Notes under the pieces: model-generated
Database searches by the model: none
The model's input: the letters and a program-made list of their open reading frames with translations, nothing else
What the model was told of the DNA's origin: nothing
Program-made: the position numbers and the translations under genes
DNA from: Flavobacterium ardleyense
Lineage (GTDB): Bacteria; Bacteroidota; Bacteroidia; Flavobacteriales; Flavobacteriaceae
DNA length: 64,000 nt
Reading direction: 5' to 3'
Assembly (NCBI RefSeq): GCF_033547075.1
Contig: NZ_CP137891.1
Span: 372,001 to 436,000 of the forward strand
Shown here: positions 9,175 through 17,493 of the stretch, one piece after another
How positions within the stretch are numbered: the first letter of the stretch is position 1
How the letters are laid out: the number at the start of each line of letters is the position of its first letter

Positions 9175-9182
9175 TAAATTTG
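9175..9182 (+). promoter_or_regulatory. -7 box for tspO
   Basis: TAAATTTG matches TAnnTTTG and lies 22 bases before the tspO ATG, the same spacing as for the divergent mvaD promoter. Confidence 0.5.
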
Positions 9183-9204
9183 CCACAGCATAAAAAAATC
9201 CAAA

Positions 9205-9681
9205 ATGAATAAGTATATAAAGATTGTTGTAATGATTGTGACCTGTCTTGCGGCAGCCTATTTCTGGAATCAGATTGCAGATTACGGGCTGCAAACTTGG
9301 TATGAAACAATTACTAAACCATCCTTTGCGCCGCCAAAAGAAATTTTCGCTCCCGTTTGGGGATTTTTCTTTGTACTCATTGGTCTTGGAGGCGGATTAT
9401 TTTATGCGGAAATTGAAAGAACTCCAGAGCCAGTGCGAAAAGGAATGCTATTTTTCTGGATTCAGTTGGCACTTGCACTTCTTTGGGCATATTTATTTTT
9501 TAGTCTAAAAAACCCCTTGCTTGCAACAATCGAAATCGCTTTGACATGGTTAATTGCTTATGAAACTTATATTCAATTTGGAAAAATTAAGAAATTTTCC
9601 GCGGTGTTATTTATTCCTTATTTGCTGTGGCTGGCTTTTGTTACCGCGCTTTCGGCAACAATTTGGTTTATCAATAGCTAA
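9205..9681 (+). CDS. tspO: TspO/MBR family membrane protein
   Basis: This five-helix membrane protein is homologous to the translocator (benzodiazepine receptor) family, which binds porphyrins and sterols and modulates tetrapyrrole and stress responses in bacteria. The 158-residue length, the WYETITKPSFAPPKEIFAPVWG segment after helix 1, and the Trp-rich helices (WAYLFFSLKNPLLA, WLIAYETYIQFGKI, PYLLWLAFVTALSATIW) are typical. It is read alone, divergent from mvaD and convergent with the YhiN-like flavoprotein gene, whose stop is two bases away. Its ligand cannot be deduced. Confidence 0.88.
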   Translation: MNKYIKIVVMIVTCLAAAYFWNQIADYGLQTWYETITKPSFAPPKEIFAPVWGFFFVLIGLGGGLFYAEIERTPEPVRKGMLFFWIQLALALLWAYLFFSLKNPLLATIEIALTWLIAYETYIQFGKIKKFSAVLFIPYLLWLAFVTALSATIWFINS

Positions 9682-9682
9682 A

Positions 9683-10894
9683 TTAAGCTAATGCATTTGC
9701 CGCGATAAATGCTGTTGTCCAAGCATTTTGGAAATTAAAACCGCCAGTAATTGCATCGATATTTAAGATTTCGCCCGCGAAGTAAAGATTTTCGTGTTTT
9801 TTGCTTTCCATCGTTTTGAAGTTGACTTCTTTCAGATTTACGCCACCAGCAGTTACAAATTCTTCTTTGAAAGTACTTTTTCCGTTGACTTGATATTCGC
9901 CAGAAGTCAATTCATTTAGCAAAGCTGTGGTTTGTTTTTTATTCAAATCTGCCCATTTACAATCTGCGGCAATTCCAGAAGCCTCGGTTAAACTATCCCA
10001 AAGTCGACCAGGAAAAGGAAATGGTGAATGAGAACGAATATTTTTCTTAGCGTTGCTAAGTTTTAAGCCCATGATTATTTTCTCTACCTCTTCGCGATCT
10101 TGACCTGCAAGCCAATTGACGTGAATTTTGAATTGATAATTTTTCTCGGCAAGAATTCTCGCGCCCCAAGCCGATAGTTTCAAAATCGCCGGTCCGCTCA
10201 TTCCCCAATGTGTTATAAGCAACGGTCCTGAAGATGACAATTTGGTTCCCAAAACCTTAACTTCCGCTTCTGAAGCTATTCCAGGAAGTTCTCTAATTCG
10301 AGAATCTTTGATATTAAATGTAAATAATGAGGGTACTGCGGGTACAACTGTGTGATCAAATTCTTCCAACATTTGCCATAGTTTCGGATTGCTTCCTGCA
10401 GCTATCACCAGCTTTTCGCAAATAAATTGATCGTTTTTTGTTTCAACTTTCCACAAATCGTCTTTCTTGAATAAGGATTGAACGCTTTGTGCCGTGAGGA
10501 CTTGAATATTGTATTTGGCTGTCGCCGAAATAAAGCAGTCGATTATCGTTTGAGATGAATCGGTAGTTGGAAACATTCTGCCATCAGCTTCGGTTTTGAG
10601 AGCGACTCCTTGATTTTTGAACCATTCGATAGTGTCGTTTGCACCGAAAGTATGAAAAGGTCCACGCAGTTCTTTTTCGCCACGAGGATAGAATTTCACC
10701 AAGTCATTTGCTATAAAGCAAGAATGCGTGACATTGCAACGGCCACCACCAGAAATTCGGACTTTTTCTAAGACCGAACTTCCTCTCTCGAGAATGGCGA
10801 TTTTTAATTTTGGATTTTTCTGAGCTGCATTTATAGCGCAAAAAAATCCTGCTGCGCCACCTCCTACTATTATAACATCAAATCTGTGCATCAT
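9683..10894 (-). CDS. NAD(P)/FAD-dependent oxidoreductase, HI0933/YhiN family
   Basis: This cytosolic flavoprotein is of unknown substrate. The N-terminal DVIIVGGGAAGFFCAINAA is an FAD-binding Rossmann loop, followed by LEKVRISGGGRCNVTHS, the hallmark of the HI0933/YhiN group. TGGFNFQNAWTTAFIAANAL at the C terminus closes the FAD site. Length is 403 residues, as expected. The first two codons are both ATG (10894 or 10891); the start overlaps the stop of the upstream phosphodiesterase gene by about four bases, which suggests translational coupling. Confidence 0.85.
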   Translation of the reverse strand: MMHRFDVIIVGGGAAGFFCAINAAQKNPKLKIAILERGSSVLEKVRISGGGRCNVTHSCFIANDLVKFYPRGEKELRGPFHTFGANDTIEWFKNQGVALKTEADGRMFPTTDSSQTIIDCFISATAKYNIQVLTAQSVQSLFKKDDLWKVETKNDQFICEKLVIAAGSNPKLWQMLEEFDHTVVPAVPSLFTFNIKDSRIRELPGIASEAEVKVLGTKLSSSGPLLITHWGMSGPAILKLSAWGARILAEKNYQFKIHVNWLAGQDREEVEKIIMGLKLSNAKKNIRSHSPFPFPGRLWDSLTEASGIAADCKWADLNKKQTTALLNELTSGEYQVNGKSTFKEEFVTAGGVNLKEVNFKTMESKKHENLYFAGEILNIDAITGGFNFQNAWTTAFIAANALA

Positions 10895-11577
10895 ATATTA
10901 TGCGGAAAATCACTAATTATTCCGTTGATTTTTAAAGTTTTCATCCTTTGGATATCTTCAATTTCATTGACGGTCCAAGGATAAATTTTTATATTTTTTC
11001 GAGAAATCTCTTCGCAAATTTCAGCATTTAGAAGTGAAAAATGAGGAAAAATGCAATCTGCTTTTGTTTTTTCGGCGAAAGCCAAACTTTTTTCCAATTC
11101 ATCAAAAGTCAGAACGCCAAGTTTTATTTGAGAATTCAAAAGTGCTACTTCAGTTAATACTGTCCAATCAAAAGACGAAATTATAAAGTGATTATAACTC
11201 CACGAATCTTCTTTTATAGACTTTTCGAACTGTTTTACCACCTCTAGAACTGCTTTTGGATTCTTAATTTCAACAATAACTATCACGTTAGCGCCGACGA
11301 ATTCAAGAACTTCGGCCAAAGTGGGAATCGAATATATTTTATCAATTCTCAACTCCTTTAGCTGCGGCAAAGCTAAATCATTTATTTCAGCAAAATCACC
11401 AGTTAGCAGACTCAGATTTTCGTCGTGAAAAACGATTGGGTGACCATCTTTAGAAAACTGAATATCAAGTTCGATAGCTTCAAAATTGCCAGCAATCGCG
11501 GCTCCAAAAGCTTCCAAAGTATTCTCCGGAAACGATTTAGTAAATCCTCGATGCGCGATTTTCAGTAGTTCAGACAT
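10891..11577 (-). CDS. Glycerophosphodiester phosphodiesterase
   Basis: This enzyme would hydrolyse glycerophosphodiesters from phospholipid turnover to glycerol 3-phosphate and an alcohol. The family signature is complete: AHRGFTKSFPENTLEAF (catalytic His, Arg and Glu), ELDIQFSKDGHPIVFHD (metal ligands and second catalytic His), VIVEIK, and YPWTVNE near the end. At 228 residues with no signal peptide it resembles the cytosolic UgpQ type rather than periplasmic GlpQ. The ATG at 11577 is preferred over the GTG two codons upstream. It precedes the YhiN-like gene with a short overlap and follows the AsmA-like gene by nine bases. Confidence 0.88.
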   Translation of the reverse strand: MSELLKIAHRGFTKSFPENTLEAFGAAIAGNFEAIELDIQFSKDGHPIVFHDENLSLLTGDFAEINDLALPQLKELRIDKIYSIPTLAEVLEFVGANVIVIVEIKNPKAVLEVVKQFEKSIKEDSWSYNHFIISSFDWTVLTEVALLNSQIKLGVLTFDELEKSLAFAEKTKADCIFPHFSLLNAEICEEISRKNIKIYPWTVNEIEDIQRMKTLKINGIISDFPHNI

Positions 11578-11586
11578 TGACACAAT

Positions 11587-13134
11587 CTAAATTAGGATTT
11601 GTTTTAGACCATCGGCGATGCTTATCCATAGAAGATTAAAAAATGATTTTTCAGGTATTCTATCAACGGCAACCTCTGCTTTCTTTAGTTCTTCTTTACT
11701 GCTTTTCTTCACGAATATATTCGCAATAGCGCTTACCACTTTGTTTTTACGTTCTCTATCCTTTCTAAGAATTTCGACTTTTAAATCATCATACTTAAGC
11801 TCGAAAGTTCCCTTAGAAATTTGATTATTCCCATTGAAATTAAATCGTACTTCTTCCAGAATTCCCTCCATTTGAGTGTTGGTATATGGCTTGGTGAAAA
11901 CTGCTAAATCTGCCGCAGGAAAGTCGAAAATTGTTCCGTTGATATTAAAAGCGTCCGATTTATCCAATACATTAAAACTCCAATTAACTTTAAATGGCGA
12001 CACTTTCATAAATCTACAATCGATTCGGATTTTGACATCTTCGACTTTATTCTGCTTATAGGCACTAGTAATTCCAGTGGTTTTCATATAAAACTGATCG
12101 AAGCTTAAAATCCCAGGACCTTTATCAAAACCTTTTTCTTCCTCATAAACCAATTTAGCATTGTTGAGTTTTAGAGTATCAATTTTCATGTCAAAGGGAA
12201 TTCCTCGCAATAATTCCGAATACATTTTCTTTCTAGTCAAATCATCCGCAGGCATTTTTGGTCGGTAAATGTCTGCTGAAGGATTTTCGACAACCAGGCT
12301 TTCAGTTTTAAAGAAAAACTCCTCATTGACAAACCCCCATTTCATATTGTTCAGTTTGATAGTATCTGCCAAAATTCCGAAAATATCTTTCTCAGTCTTC
12401 ATCCTTTTTACAAATTGAGGACGGGAAAATTCGGGAGCATAAGCGAATTTTTCTACAATTAGACTAGTATTATTGGTCTTAATTTTCTTTGCAGAAATAT
12501 GATATTCTTTAGATGGTCTGAAGTAAATGCTGTCGCAGGAAAAATCGTAAGTTGAGAAATCAAATGGCAATTTTCTTTTCAAACTGTTGTCAGTAACCAG
12601 AATTCCTTGTATTTCAACATCGATGTTTGCGACATTTAATTTAGGAGTATTCTCAGAATCATTGATGATTTGGAAAGTTCCGTTCTTAATGACAATATTA
12701 GAAACATAAATTATCTTATTAATTAGATCGGTCGTATTCGATTTCGGCTTCTCCTTGTCTTGATCAGACTCAAACATAATTCCCTTTGGAGTCAACACAA
12801 TCAACTTATCCGCTTTGATTGTATTCTTGAAGATGACTTTATAGAGGTCAATATTTATAATCTCAATCGACTTTACTTCGGCAAAAATTCCTTTTTTAAA
12901 TTTTGGATTCTTTAGTGCTTCTGTAGGAATAACTTTGACATCGTTGGCGCTAATTCTTCTTTTTAGTAGTGAAAAATCAGCATCCTTATATGAAATATGG
13001 AAAGCCGCATCTTTCTTGGAATTCAGAAGTTCAGGAAGTTTGTTTTTTATATAGGTGTTAAGTCCAACATCTAGCAACACTAAGAGTAGAAATATAGACC
13101 CTAAAATGATCAGAATTTTTTTTGAGATTTTCAT
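11587..13134 (-). CDS. AsmA/DUF748-like envelope protein
   Basis: The 515-residue protein starts with one membrane anchor (KKILIILGSIFLLLVLLDVGLN) followed by a long region of alternating short beta strands, such as LVVENPSADIYRPKMPADD and IDTLKLNNAKLVYEE. That is the look of the AsmA/DUF748 group of periplasmic bridge-like proteins, some of which take part in lipid transport between membranes. The function here is inferred only from this architecture. It is the first gene of a minus-strand run with the glycerophosphodiesterase and the flavoprotein genes and carries a TATTTTTG box upstream at 13159-13166. Confidence 0.6.
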   Translation of the reverse strand: MKISKKILIILGSIFLLLVLLDVGLNTYIKNKLPELLNSKKDAAFHISYKDADFSLLKRRISANDVKVIPTEALKNPKFKKGIFAEVKSIEIINIDLYKVIFKNTIKADKLIVLTPKGIMFESDQDKEKPKSNTTDLINKIIYVSNIVIKNGTFQIINDSENTPKLNVANIDVEIQGILVTDNSLKRKLPFDFSTYDFSCDSIYFRPSKEYHISAKKIKTNNTSLIVEKFAYAPEFSRPQFVKRMKTEKDIFGILADTIKLNNMKWGFVNEEFFFKTESLVVENPSADIYRPKMPADDLTRKKMYSELLRGIPFDMKIDTLKLNNAKLVYEEEKGFDKGPGILSFDQFYMKTTGITSAYKQNKVEDVKIRIDCRFMKVSPFKVNWSFNVLDKSDAFNINGTIFDFPAADLAVFTKPYTNTQMEGILEEVRFNFNGNNQISKGTFELKYDDLKVEILRKDRERKNKVVSAIANIFVKKSSKEELKKAEVAVDRIPEKSFFNLLWISIADGLKQILI

Positions 13135-13158
13135 AGATTCGCCTAAATGGATTCGTTA

Positions 13159-13166
13159 CAAAAATA
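13159..13166 (-). promoter_or_regulatory. -7 box for the AsmA-like gene
   Basis: The minus strand reads TATTTTTG, matching TAnnTTTG, 24 bases before the ATG at 13134. Confidence 0.45.
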
Positions 13167-13330
13167 GAGCATTTTGAATTGTAATTGTTTACAAGATTTT
13201 CGCTCAAAATTAAATCGAACTCCTCTCGATGTTGCACATAAAAAAAATACTGAAACAAATTTAGACCTAAGTTCTCATTCATTTCAGTACTTCCCTATCA
13301 AAAAAAATCTGGTAAAAAAAACATTAATTT

Positions 13331-13747
13331 TTATTCACTAATAAAGTATCTAAGCAAGTCGGTAGTAGTCACTATTCCTGTGATTTTTCCATTTTCTACC
13401 ACTGGTAAAGCGTGAAATTCACTTTCGAGAAACATAGTTGCTGCTTGCTTAATGGTTGTATCAGCCGTAATTGTCACGACATTTTTGGTCATTACTTGAC
13501 GCATTGTAAACAGATTGTAAACTTCTGCATTTACATCTTCGGCATCATCATCAACCGCGTCTACAAACGAAATTCTAAGTAAATCTGTAAAACTTAACAT
13601 CCCGATAATTTCACCATTTTCTACTACAGGAATATGTCTAATTTTATTCTTTTTGAAAAGTGATTCGGCGTGAGATAATTCATCATCCACTTTAAGCGTA
13701 ACTAAATTCTTGGTCATTATTGAAGCAACCGATATAGTATCTTTCAT
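13331..13747 (-). CDS. Two-CBS-domain protein
   Basis: The protein consists of two CBS domains in 138 residues: SIMTKNLVTLKVDDELSHAESLFKKNKIRHIPVVENGEIIGMLSFTDL and QVMTKNVVTITADTTIKQAATMFLESEFHALPVVENGKITGIVTTTDL. CBS pairs bind adenosyl nucleotides and usually act as energy sensors for a partner. No enzyme or transporter domain is attached, so the partner is unknown. It is a monocistronic gene; a near-consensus TACCTTTA box lies upstream at about 13771-13778. Confidence 0.88.
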   Translation of the reverse strand: MKDTISVASIMTKNLVTLKVDDELSHAESLFKKNKIRHIPVVENGEIIGMLSFTDLLRISFVDAVDDDAEDVNAEVYNLFTMRQVMTKNVVTITADTTIKQAATMFLESEFHALPVVENGKITGIVTTTDLLRYFISE

Positions 13748-13829
13748 AGCATAAGTGTTTTAATTAAGTCTAAAGGTAGTCTGTATGATGAGCAAACCAA
13801 ATGACATTTATCACATTCACGAAAGAAGT

Positions 13830-14489
13830 CTATTCTATTTTACCAATTTCTTGGATTTCATCCGATTGATATACCGTAAATCCCGGTGTGTCATTCTTTG
13901 CGATAATAAACATCGCATTAGCGAGGGTTGTAGATTCGATTGCTTTGTATTTTGCTAAAGATCCTACAAATGCAAAAGATAATAATTTCATCACCGCGCC
14001 GCCAATTTTCTCCGCAAATCTAAATTCCTTTCGATTTCCTAATAATAAGGATGGTTGCATAATCGCGACACTTTTGAAAGTTGTGACTTTTAGGAAATCT
14101 TCAATTTCCCCTTTTGTCTTCATATAATAATTCGATGCTTTTGAATCTGCTCCCAAAGCCGAAATTATCAGAAATTGCGAAACACCATTGTCCATAGCAC
14201 ATTGTGCAAAATTCTTCGGGAAGACGAAATCTACTTTTCGAAAAGCTTCCTTACTTCCAGCTTGCTTGATGGTGGTGCCTATGGTGCAGAAAAAGTCATC
14301 GCCTTTTACCATATCGCAATACTCCTCAGGTTTATCAAAATCTACAATATGATTGACAAGTTTTGGATGCTCAACTTCTACTTCTCGGGAGAAGCTGATG
14401 ACTTTGTCGTATTGTTTGCTATCTAAAAGTTGTTGCAGTAAATGCGATCCGGTGAGGCCTGTACTTCCAATTATTAATGCGGTTTTCAT
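13830..14489 (-). CDS. NAD(P)-binding Rossmann protein, HTATIP2-like
   Basis: This is a 219-residue atypical short-chain dehydrogenase-type protein. The N-terminal TALIIGSTGLTGSHLLQQLL is the nucleotide-binding glycine loop (GSTGLTG), and DFFCTIGTTIKQAGSKEAFRKVDF with SQFLIISALGADSKASNYYMKTKGEIE matches the HTATIP2/oxidoreductase group, including a YxxxK-like pair (YYMKTKGE). Relatives are NADPH-binding proteins of poorly defined function. It has no signal peptide and is read alone. Confidence 0.8.
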   Translation of the reverse strand: MKTALIIGSTGLTGSHLLQQLLDSKQYDKVISFSREVEVEHPKLVNHIVDFDKPEEYCDMVKGDDFFCTIGTTIKQAGSKEAFRKVDFVFPKNFAQCAMDNGVSQFLIISALGADSKASNYYMKTKGEIEDFLKVTTFKSVAIMQPSLLLGNRKEFRFAEKIGGAVMKLLSFAFVGSLAKYKAIESTTLANAMFIIAKNDTPGFTVYQSDEIQEIGKIE

Positions 14490-14648
14490 AGATGAGTGTT
14501 TTTGATAGTGTGTAAGGTACGAAGAAAAGCCGGCTGTGGCTATAATGTAAGATTAGCTTACTAGTACTAATTGTAAAAATTGCTTTTAAAATTGTTAATA
14601 TGCCAAATTTCGAGTCCTCGCATATTTTGTTTTATTACATTTGTGAAA

Positions 14649-14678
14649 CAAAAAAACCACTTCATAAGAAGTGGATGA
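14649..14678 (-). terminator. Terminator after the 20-residue peptide gene
   Basis: On the minus strand CCACTTC pairs with GAAGTGG around TTAT and is followed by seven Ts. It lies directly after the short reading frame at 14687-14749 and has no other obvious client. Confidence 0.7.
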
Positions 14679-14686
14679 TTGGTTAA

Positions 14687-14749
14687 TTAATTTTTGATTG
14701 CAATAATGCTCATCAGAACGATAAACATCAAAAAAGGTAGTTGATCCAT
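14687..14749 (-). CDS. Candidate 20-residue hydrophobic peptide
   Basis: An ATG-started minus-strand frame encodes a 20-residue peptide beginning MDQLPFLMF and ending SIIAIKN. About 14 consecutive residues (FLMFIVLMSIIAI) are hydrophobic, enough for a short membrane helix, with a Lys-Asn end. A perfect terminator follows nine bases after the stop, and an A-rich tract (ATCAAAAAAA) precedes the ATG. No homologue is recognised; the call rests on the compact start-stop-terminator arrangement. A chance frame inside an untranslated RNA is the main alternative. Confidence 0.4.
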   Translation of the reverse strand: MDQLPFLMFIVLMSIIAIKN

Positions 14750-14784
14750 TTTTTTTGATTTTTGGTTAACTTATTAATTTTTTG

Positions 14785-14822
14785 AAACGCAAACCTTAGT
14801 TCCCGCTAAGGTTTTTTTATTT
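14785..14822 (+). terminator. Perfect hairpin with T run, client unclear
   Basis: AAACCTTAG pairs with CTAAGGTTT across a six-base loop (TTCCCG) and is followed by Ts on the plus strand. No plus-strand gene ends here. On the minus strand it would sit in the 5' leader of the candidate small-peptide transcript, where it could be a structured leader. The rest of 14490-15120 shows nothing recognisable. Confidence 0.45.
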
Positions 14823-15120
14823 CCAATAAATGCAGCAATAGAATTGCTCCTTTTATTATTACAAAGTTTGGAATTTTTTACCTTAAAAAAAATCATAGTT
14901 ACTCACAAAAGGATGATAGTTTTGAACAATCCTTTAATGGTAAGAGTTTCAATATAAATTGTAACTTATCTGGGAAACGGTATACAATGAATATAAGATT
15001 AATGTTGGTGGTATTTAAACATACAAACTTGGACAGCTCAGCAGCAATGTTATATGAAAATTTTATATTTAACTCAAAAGGCATTCATAATACAACCTCT
15101 CAAATTATCTACATTAATAA

Positions 15121-15597
15121 AATAATATTGAGCTAAAATCAACTTCATCTCAGATTTATATTCAGATTGTTTTCGCGGTTAAAGGAAGGCAAAGTTTAAT
15201 TCTTACTAAATGGGAAGAAGATCTGTACAAGTATATCACAGGCATAGTTCAAAATAAAGATCAGAAGCTATTAGCAATTAATGGTATGCCTGATCATATC
15301 CATATCTTAATTGGAATGAAGCCTAGTTGCACAGTATCTGATTTAGTTCGTGAAATAAAAAAATCGTCAAATGATTTTATAAATGATAATGGATTTTGCT
15401 CAAGAAAATTTGAATGGCAGGAAGGATATGGTGCTTTTTCTTATAGTCATTCAGCTTTAGATAATATAATTGGTTATATAAATAATCAAAAAGAGCATCA
15501 TAAAGTGAAGTCATTTAAAAAAGAGTATCATTTAATATTAAACAAGTTTGAGATCGAATTTGATGAGAAGTATTTATTCGAGTGGATTGAAGATTGA
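15121..15597 (+). pseudogene. IS200-like Y1 transposase without a start codon
   Basis: The frame is open from 15121 and begins near a typical family start (STSSQIYIQIVFAVKGRQSLI). It continues through the HUH motif MPDHIHILIGMKP, a conserved SDLVREIKKSSNDFIN region and FEWQEGYGAFSYS with the catalytic Tyr region and INNQKEHHKVKSFKKEY. About 158 codons match the usual length of this single-strand DNA transposase family, which includes the REP-associated RAYT enzymes. No ATG, GTG or TTG lies in frame before Met 15286, which would remove the first 55 residues. So the copy is probably dead or starts at an unusual codon such as ATT 15127. Confidence 0.75.
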
Positions 15598-15629
15598 TTA
15601 AAATATTCGTCATTGGGGACATGCCGGAA

Positions 15630-15706
15630 ATGTGCGACCACCTACGGGGTCGAAAAACCTATCCGAAACTCCTTTTCTATAAACATATGATCCCTACGGG
15701 ATCAAG
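15630..15706 (+). repeat. CGACC/GATCCC palindrome repeat, copy 1
   Basis: The unit begins ATGTGCGACCACCTACGGGG and ends in a GATCCCTACGGGATC palindrome, with CTATAAACATATGATC between them. Copies 2 (15966-16043) and 3 (23852-23927) match closely. It lies 33 bases after the transposase frame. A decayed relative containing GACCCCGTAGGTGGTA lies at about 15800-15900. Confidence 0.7.
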
Positions 15707-15965
15707 AACGATGATGTAGTATCATATTAGGAATTTTGCTGTCATTTTATTTATTTTAAAAAATTTGATAGAGATATTTAGATTTTATCTTATCAAAGCT
15801 CTAGGTGGAAATGATGTATTTCCGTTGCAACTGACCCCATCTGTGTCATATATTTATAGAGCTATGCGTCGAAATTGGCGTTGACCCCGTAGGTGGTAGT
15901 ATGTTTATTTTCAGCAAGTCGGCAATGCAAAACAATTATTTTTAAGAATTTATGATGATACCGAA

Positions 15966-16043
15966 AATGTGCGACCATCTACGGGGTCGAAAAAACCTAT
16001 CCGAAATTCCTTGTCTATAAACATATGATCCCTACGGGATCAA
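15966..16043 (+). repeat. CGACC/GATCCC palindrome repeat, copy 2
   Basis: This is a near-identical direct copy of 15630-15706. Together the two bracket about 260 bases containing only degenerate pieces of the same palindromes. Confidence 0.7.
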
Positions 16044-16146
16044 ACAAACATTTTTAAAAATTTATTTCGGAAGAACTTAGCAACATAATAATAAACAGTA
16101 TTTCTAAAATCTTTTCTCTCCGACACTTATTGGCGGTATGCTGTCT

Positions 16147-16154
16147 TAATTTTG
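16147..16154 (+). promoter_or_regulatory. -7 box for the 67-residue hypothetical gene
   Basis: TAATTTTG matches TAnnTTTG and lies 46 bases before the ATG at 16201. Confidence 0.4.
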
Positions 16155-16200
16155 ATAAAAGAAAAATAGTACCTCAACTATAAATTTAAAACAATTATAT

Positions 16201-16404
16201 ATGAAAAAGATAATAATAGAACTGACCGATGCACAATACAAAAAAATGGAAGCCCACAAAAAAAGAGGTGCTGAATTAAATGGATTGTCTGATAGTCTTT
16301 CTGGATGCAGTATTAAATTATGTTGCACTCCAGTTGAAGATTGGTTGGAAATCGAGATGAATGGCACTTTGGATTTGGGGGAAGTAAACTGGAAAATGGA
16401 ATAG
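16201..16404 (+). CDS. Hypothetical protein, 67 residues
   Basis: The frame starts with ATG and reads MKKIIIELTDAQYKKMEAHK, a soluble amphipathic start resembling short regulatory proteins, and it contains a CSIKLCCTPVEDWLEIEMNG segment with three cysteines. No known family is recognised. The codon use is natural for the genome and a TAnnTTTG box lies upstream. It is an isolated gene between palindromic repeats, and the next feature is the family 1 repeat at 16477. It may be a genuine small orphan. Confidence 0.5.
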   Translation: MKKIIIELTDAQYKKMEAHKKRGAELNGLSDSLSGCSIKLCCTPVEDWLEIEMNGTLDLGEVNWKME

Positions 16405-16476
16405 CATTATAGACAAAAAGAAATAATTCATATTGAAATTCAAAATAAAATAGACGAACTCCAGCGACGCCCTTCC

Positions 16477-16633
16477 GTGTTAGGGATGGGAGCGGCATCC
16501 TTTACTGCATTTTCGAAAATTTGAAACTTGAAAACTAATCGTTGTGGCAGTAAAGATATAGTGGACAGCCCGGCGGCGGCTTAACCAAAATTTGAATTTT
16601 AGCAGAGATGTTCTAGCCGACGCAACACCCAAA
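16477..16633 (-). repeat. Family 1 dispersed repeat, copy c
   Basis: The element runs from TGTTAGGGATGGGAGCGGC through ATCCTTTACTGC, GCAGTAAAGATATAG and GGACAGCCCGGCGGCGGC to GCCGACGCAACACCC. The stem arms are CTTTACTGC and GCAGTAAAG, whereas other copies have CTTTGCTGC and GCAGCAAAG, so both sides have changed together. It is almost identical to copy d at 24141, and the two lie as direct repeats on either side of the thi operon. Confidence 0.8.
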
Positions 16634-16650
16634 TTCCAAAAAACGATATT

Positions 16651-17490
16651 CTAATTATTGAAGGTGCTCGCAGTCATTTCCTGAGGGTCAAAAAAATGAT
16701 TCATAGGTCCATTTCCTTTACCAATAGAAATGGCTTTCGCCGAATTTATTGCCTTAAAAACATATTTATGCGCTGCTGCAATTGCTTCAAAAAGAGGCAG
16801 TCCTTGGGCTAAAAAACTAGCAATCGCAGACGAAAGTGTACATCCTGTACCGCGAGTATTTGGGGAATCGACTCTCTTTTGATCTATCAAATGACTTTTA
16901 TTGTTGGCATCTAAATATAATGACGGAATGATGTTGGAACGGAGATGACCTCCCTTTACCAAAACAGCTTTCGCACCCATATCGCTGATTTTCTGAGCTG
17001 CGAGCAGCATGTCATCTGCCGAAATAACTGGAAAACCAACTAAATAAGCAGCTTCGTCTAGATTAGGAGTAAGCAAACTGATGAGGGGGAAAAGTTCTTT
17101 TTGTAAAGTATCTTTTGCATCATTTTGAATCAGGACAGTACCGCTACTTGAAATCATTATTGGATCTAAAATGACTGGAATATTTGGAAATAATTTTAAA
17201 ATTTTAGCGATGCCCAAAATATTTTCGGCAGAATTTACCATTCCAATTTTAATCGCATCGGGTACAATATCCTCCAAAAGTAGGTGTAATTGCTCCGTGA
17301 CAATATGGGCGGGGATTTCGAAAATTGATTTTACGGTCTTAGTATTTTGCAAAGGCAAAGCAGTGAGCACCGAGGTAGCATAACACCCCAAGGCCGAAAT
17401 AGTCTTAATATCTGCCTGAATTCCCGCCCCACCACTGGCATCGAAACCGGCGATGGTTAATACAACGGGATATTTTCTTTGAGTTTTCAT
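16651..17490 (-). CDS. thiD: Hydroxymethylpyrimidine/phosphomethylpyrimidine kinase
   Basis: ThiD phosphorylates hydroxymethylpyrimidine twice to give HMP diphosphate, the pyrimidine half of thiamine phosphate. Visible signatures are TIAGFDASGGAGIQADIKT (substrate loop), ILDPIMISSSG, LLTPNLDEA, KGGHL and DSPNTRGTGCTLSSAIAS, the anion-hole motif of the ribokinase family with its catalytic Asp-like position replaced by the GTGCT loop common in ThiD. The 279-residue length is normal. It is the last gene of the thiamine operon, three bases after thiF. Confidence 0.94.
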   Translation of the reverse strand: MKTQRKYPVVLTIAGFDASGGAGIQADIKTISALGCYATSVLTALPLQNTKTVKSIFEIPAHIVTEQLHLLLEDIVPDAIKIGMVNSAENILGIAKILKLFPNIPVILDPIMISSSGTVLIQNDAKDTLQKELFPLISLLTPNLDEAAYLVGFPVISADDMLLAAQKISDMGAKAVLVKGGHLRSNIIPSLYLDANNKSHLIDQKRVDSPNTRGTGCTLSSAIASFLAQGLPLFEAIAAAHKYVFKAINSAKAISIGKGNGPMNHFFDPQEMTASTFNN

Positions 17491-17493
17491 TTT

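Noticed and set aside
13058..13282. A 74-residue minus-strand frame before the AsmA-like gene
   Set aside because: It overlaps the start of the AsmA-like gene and its promoter box in another frame.
14899..15084. A 61-residue minus-strand frame before the transposase
   Set aside because: It has no recognisable features and no promoter box or terminator.
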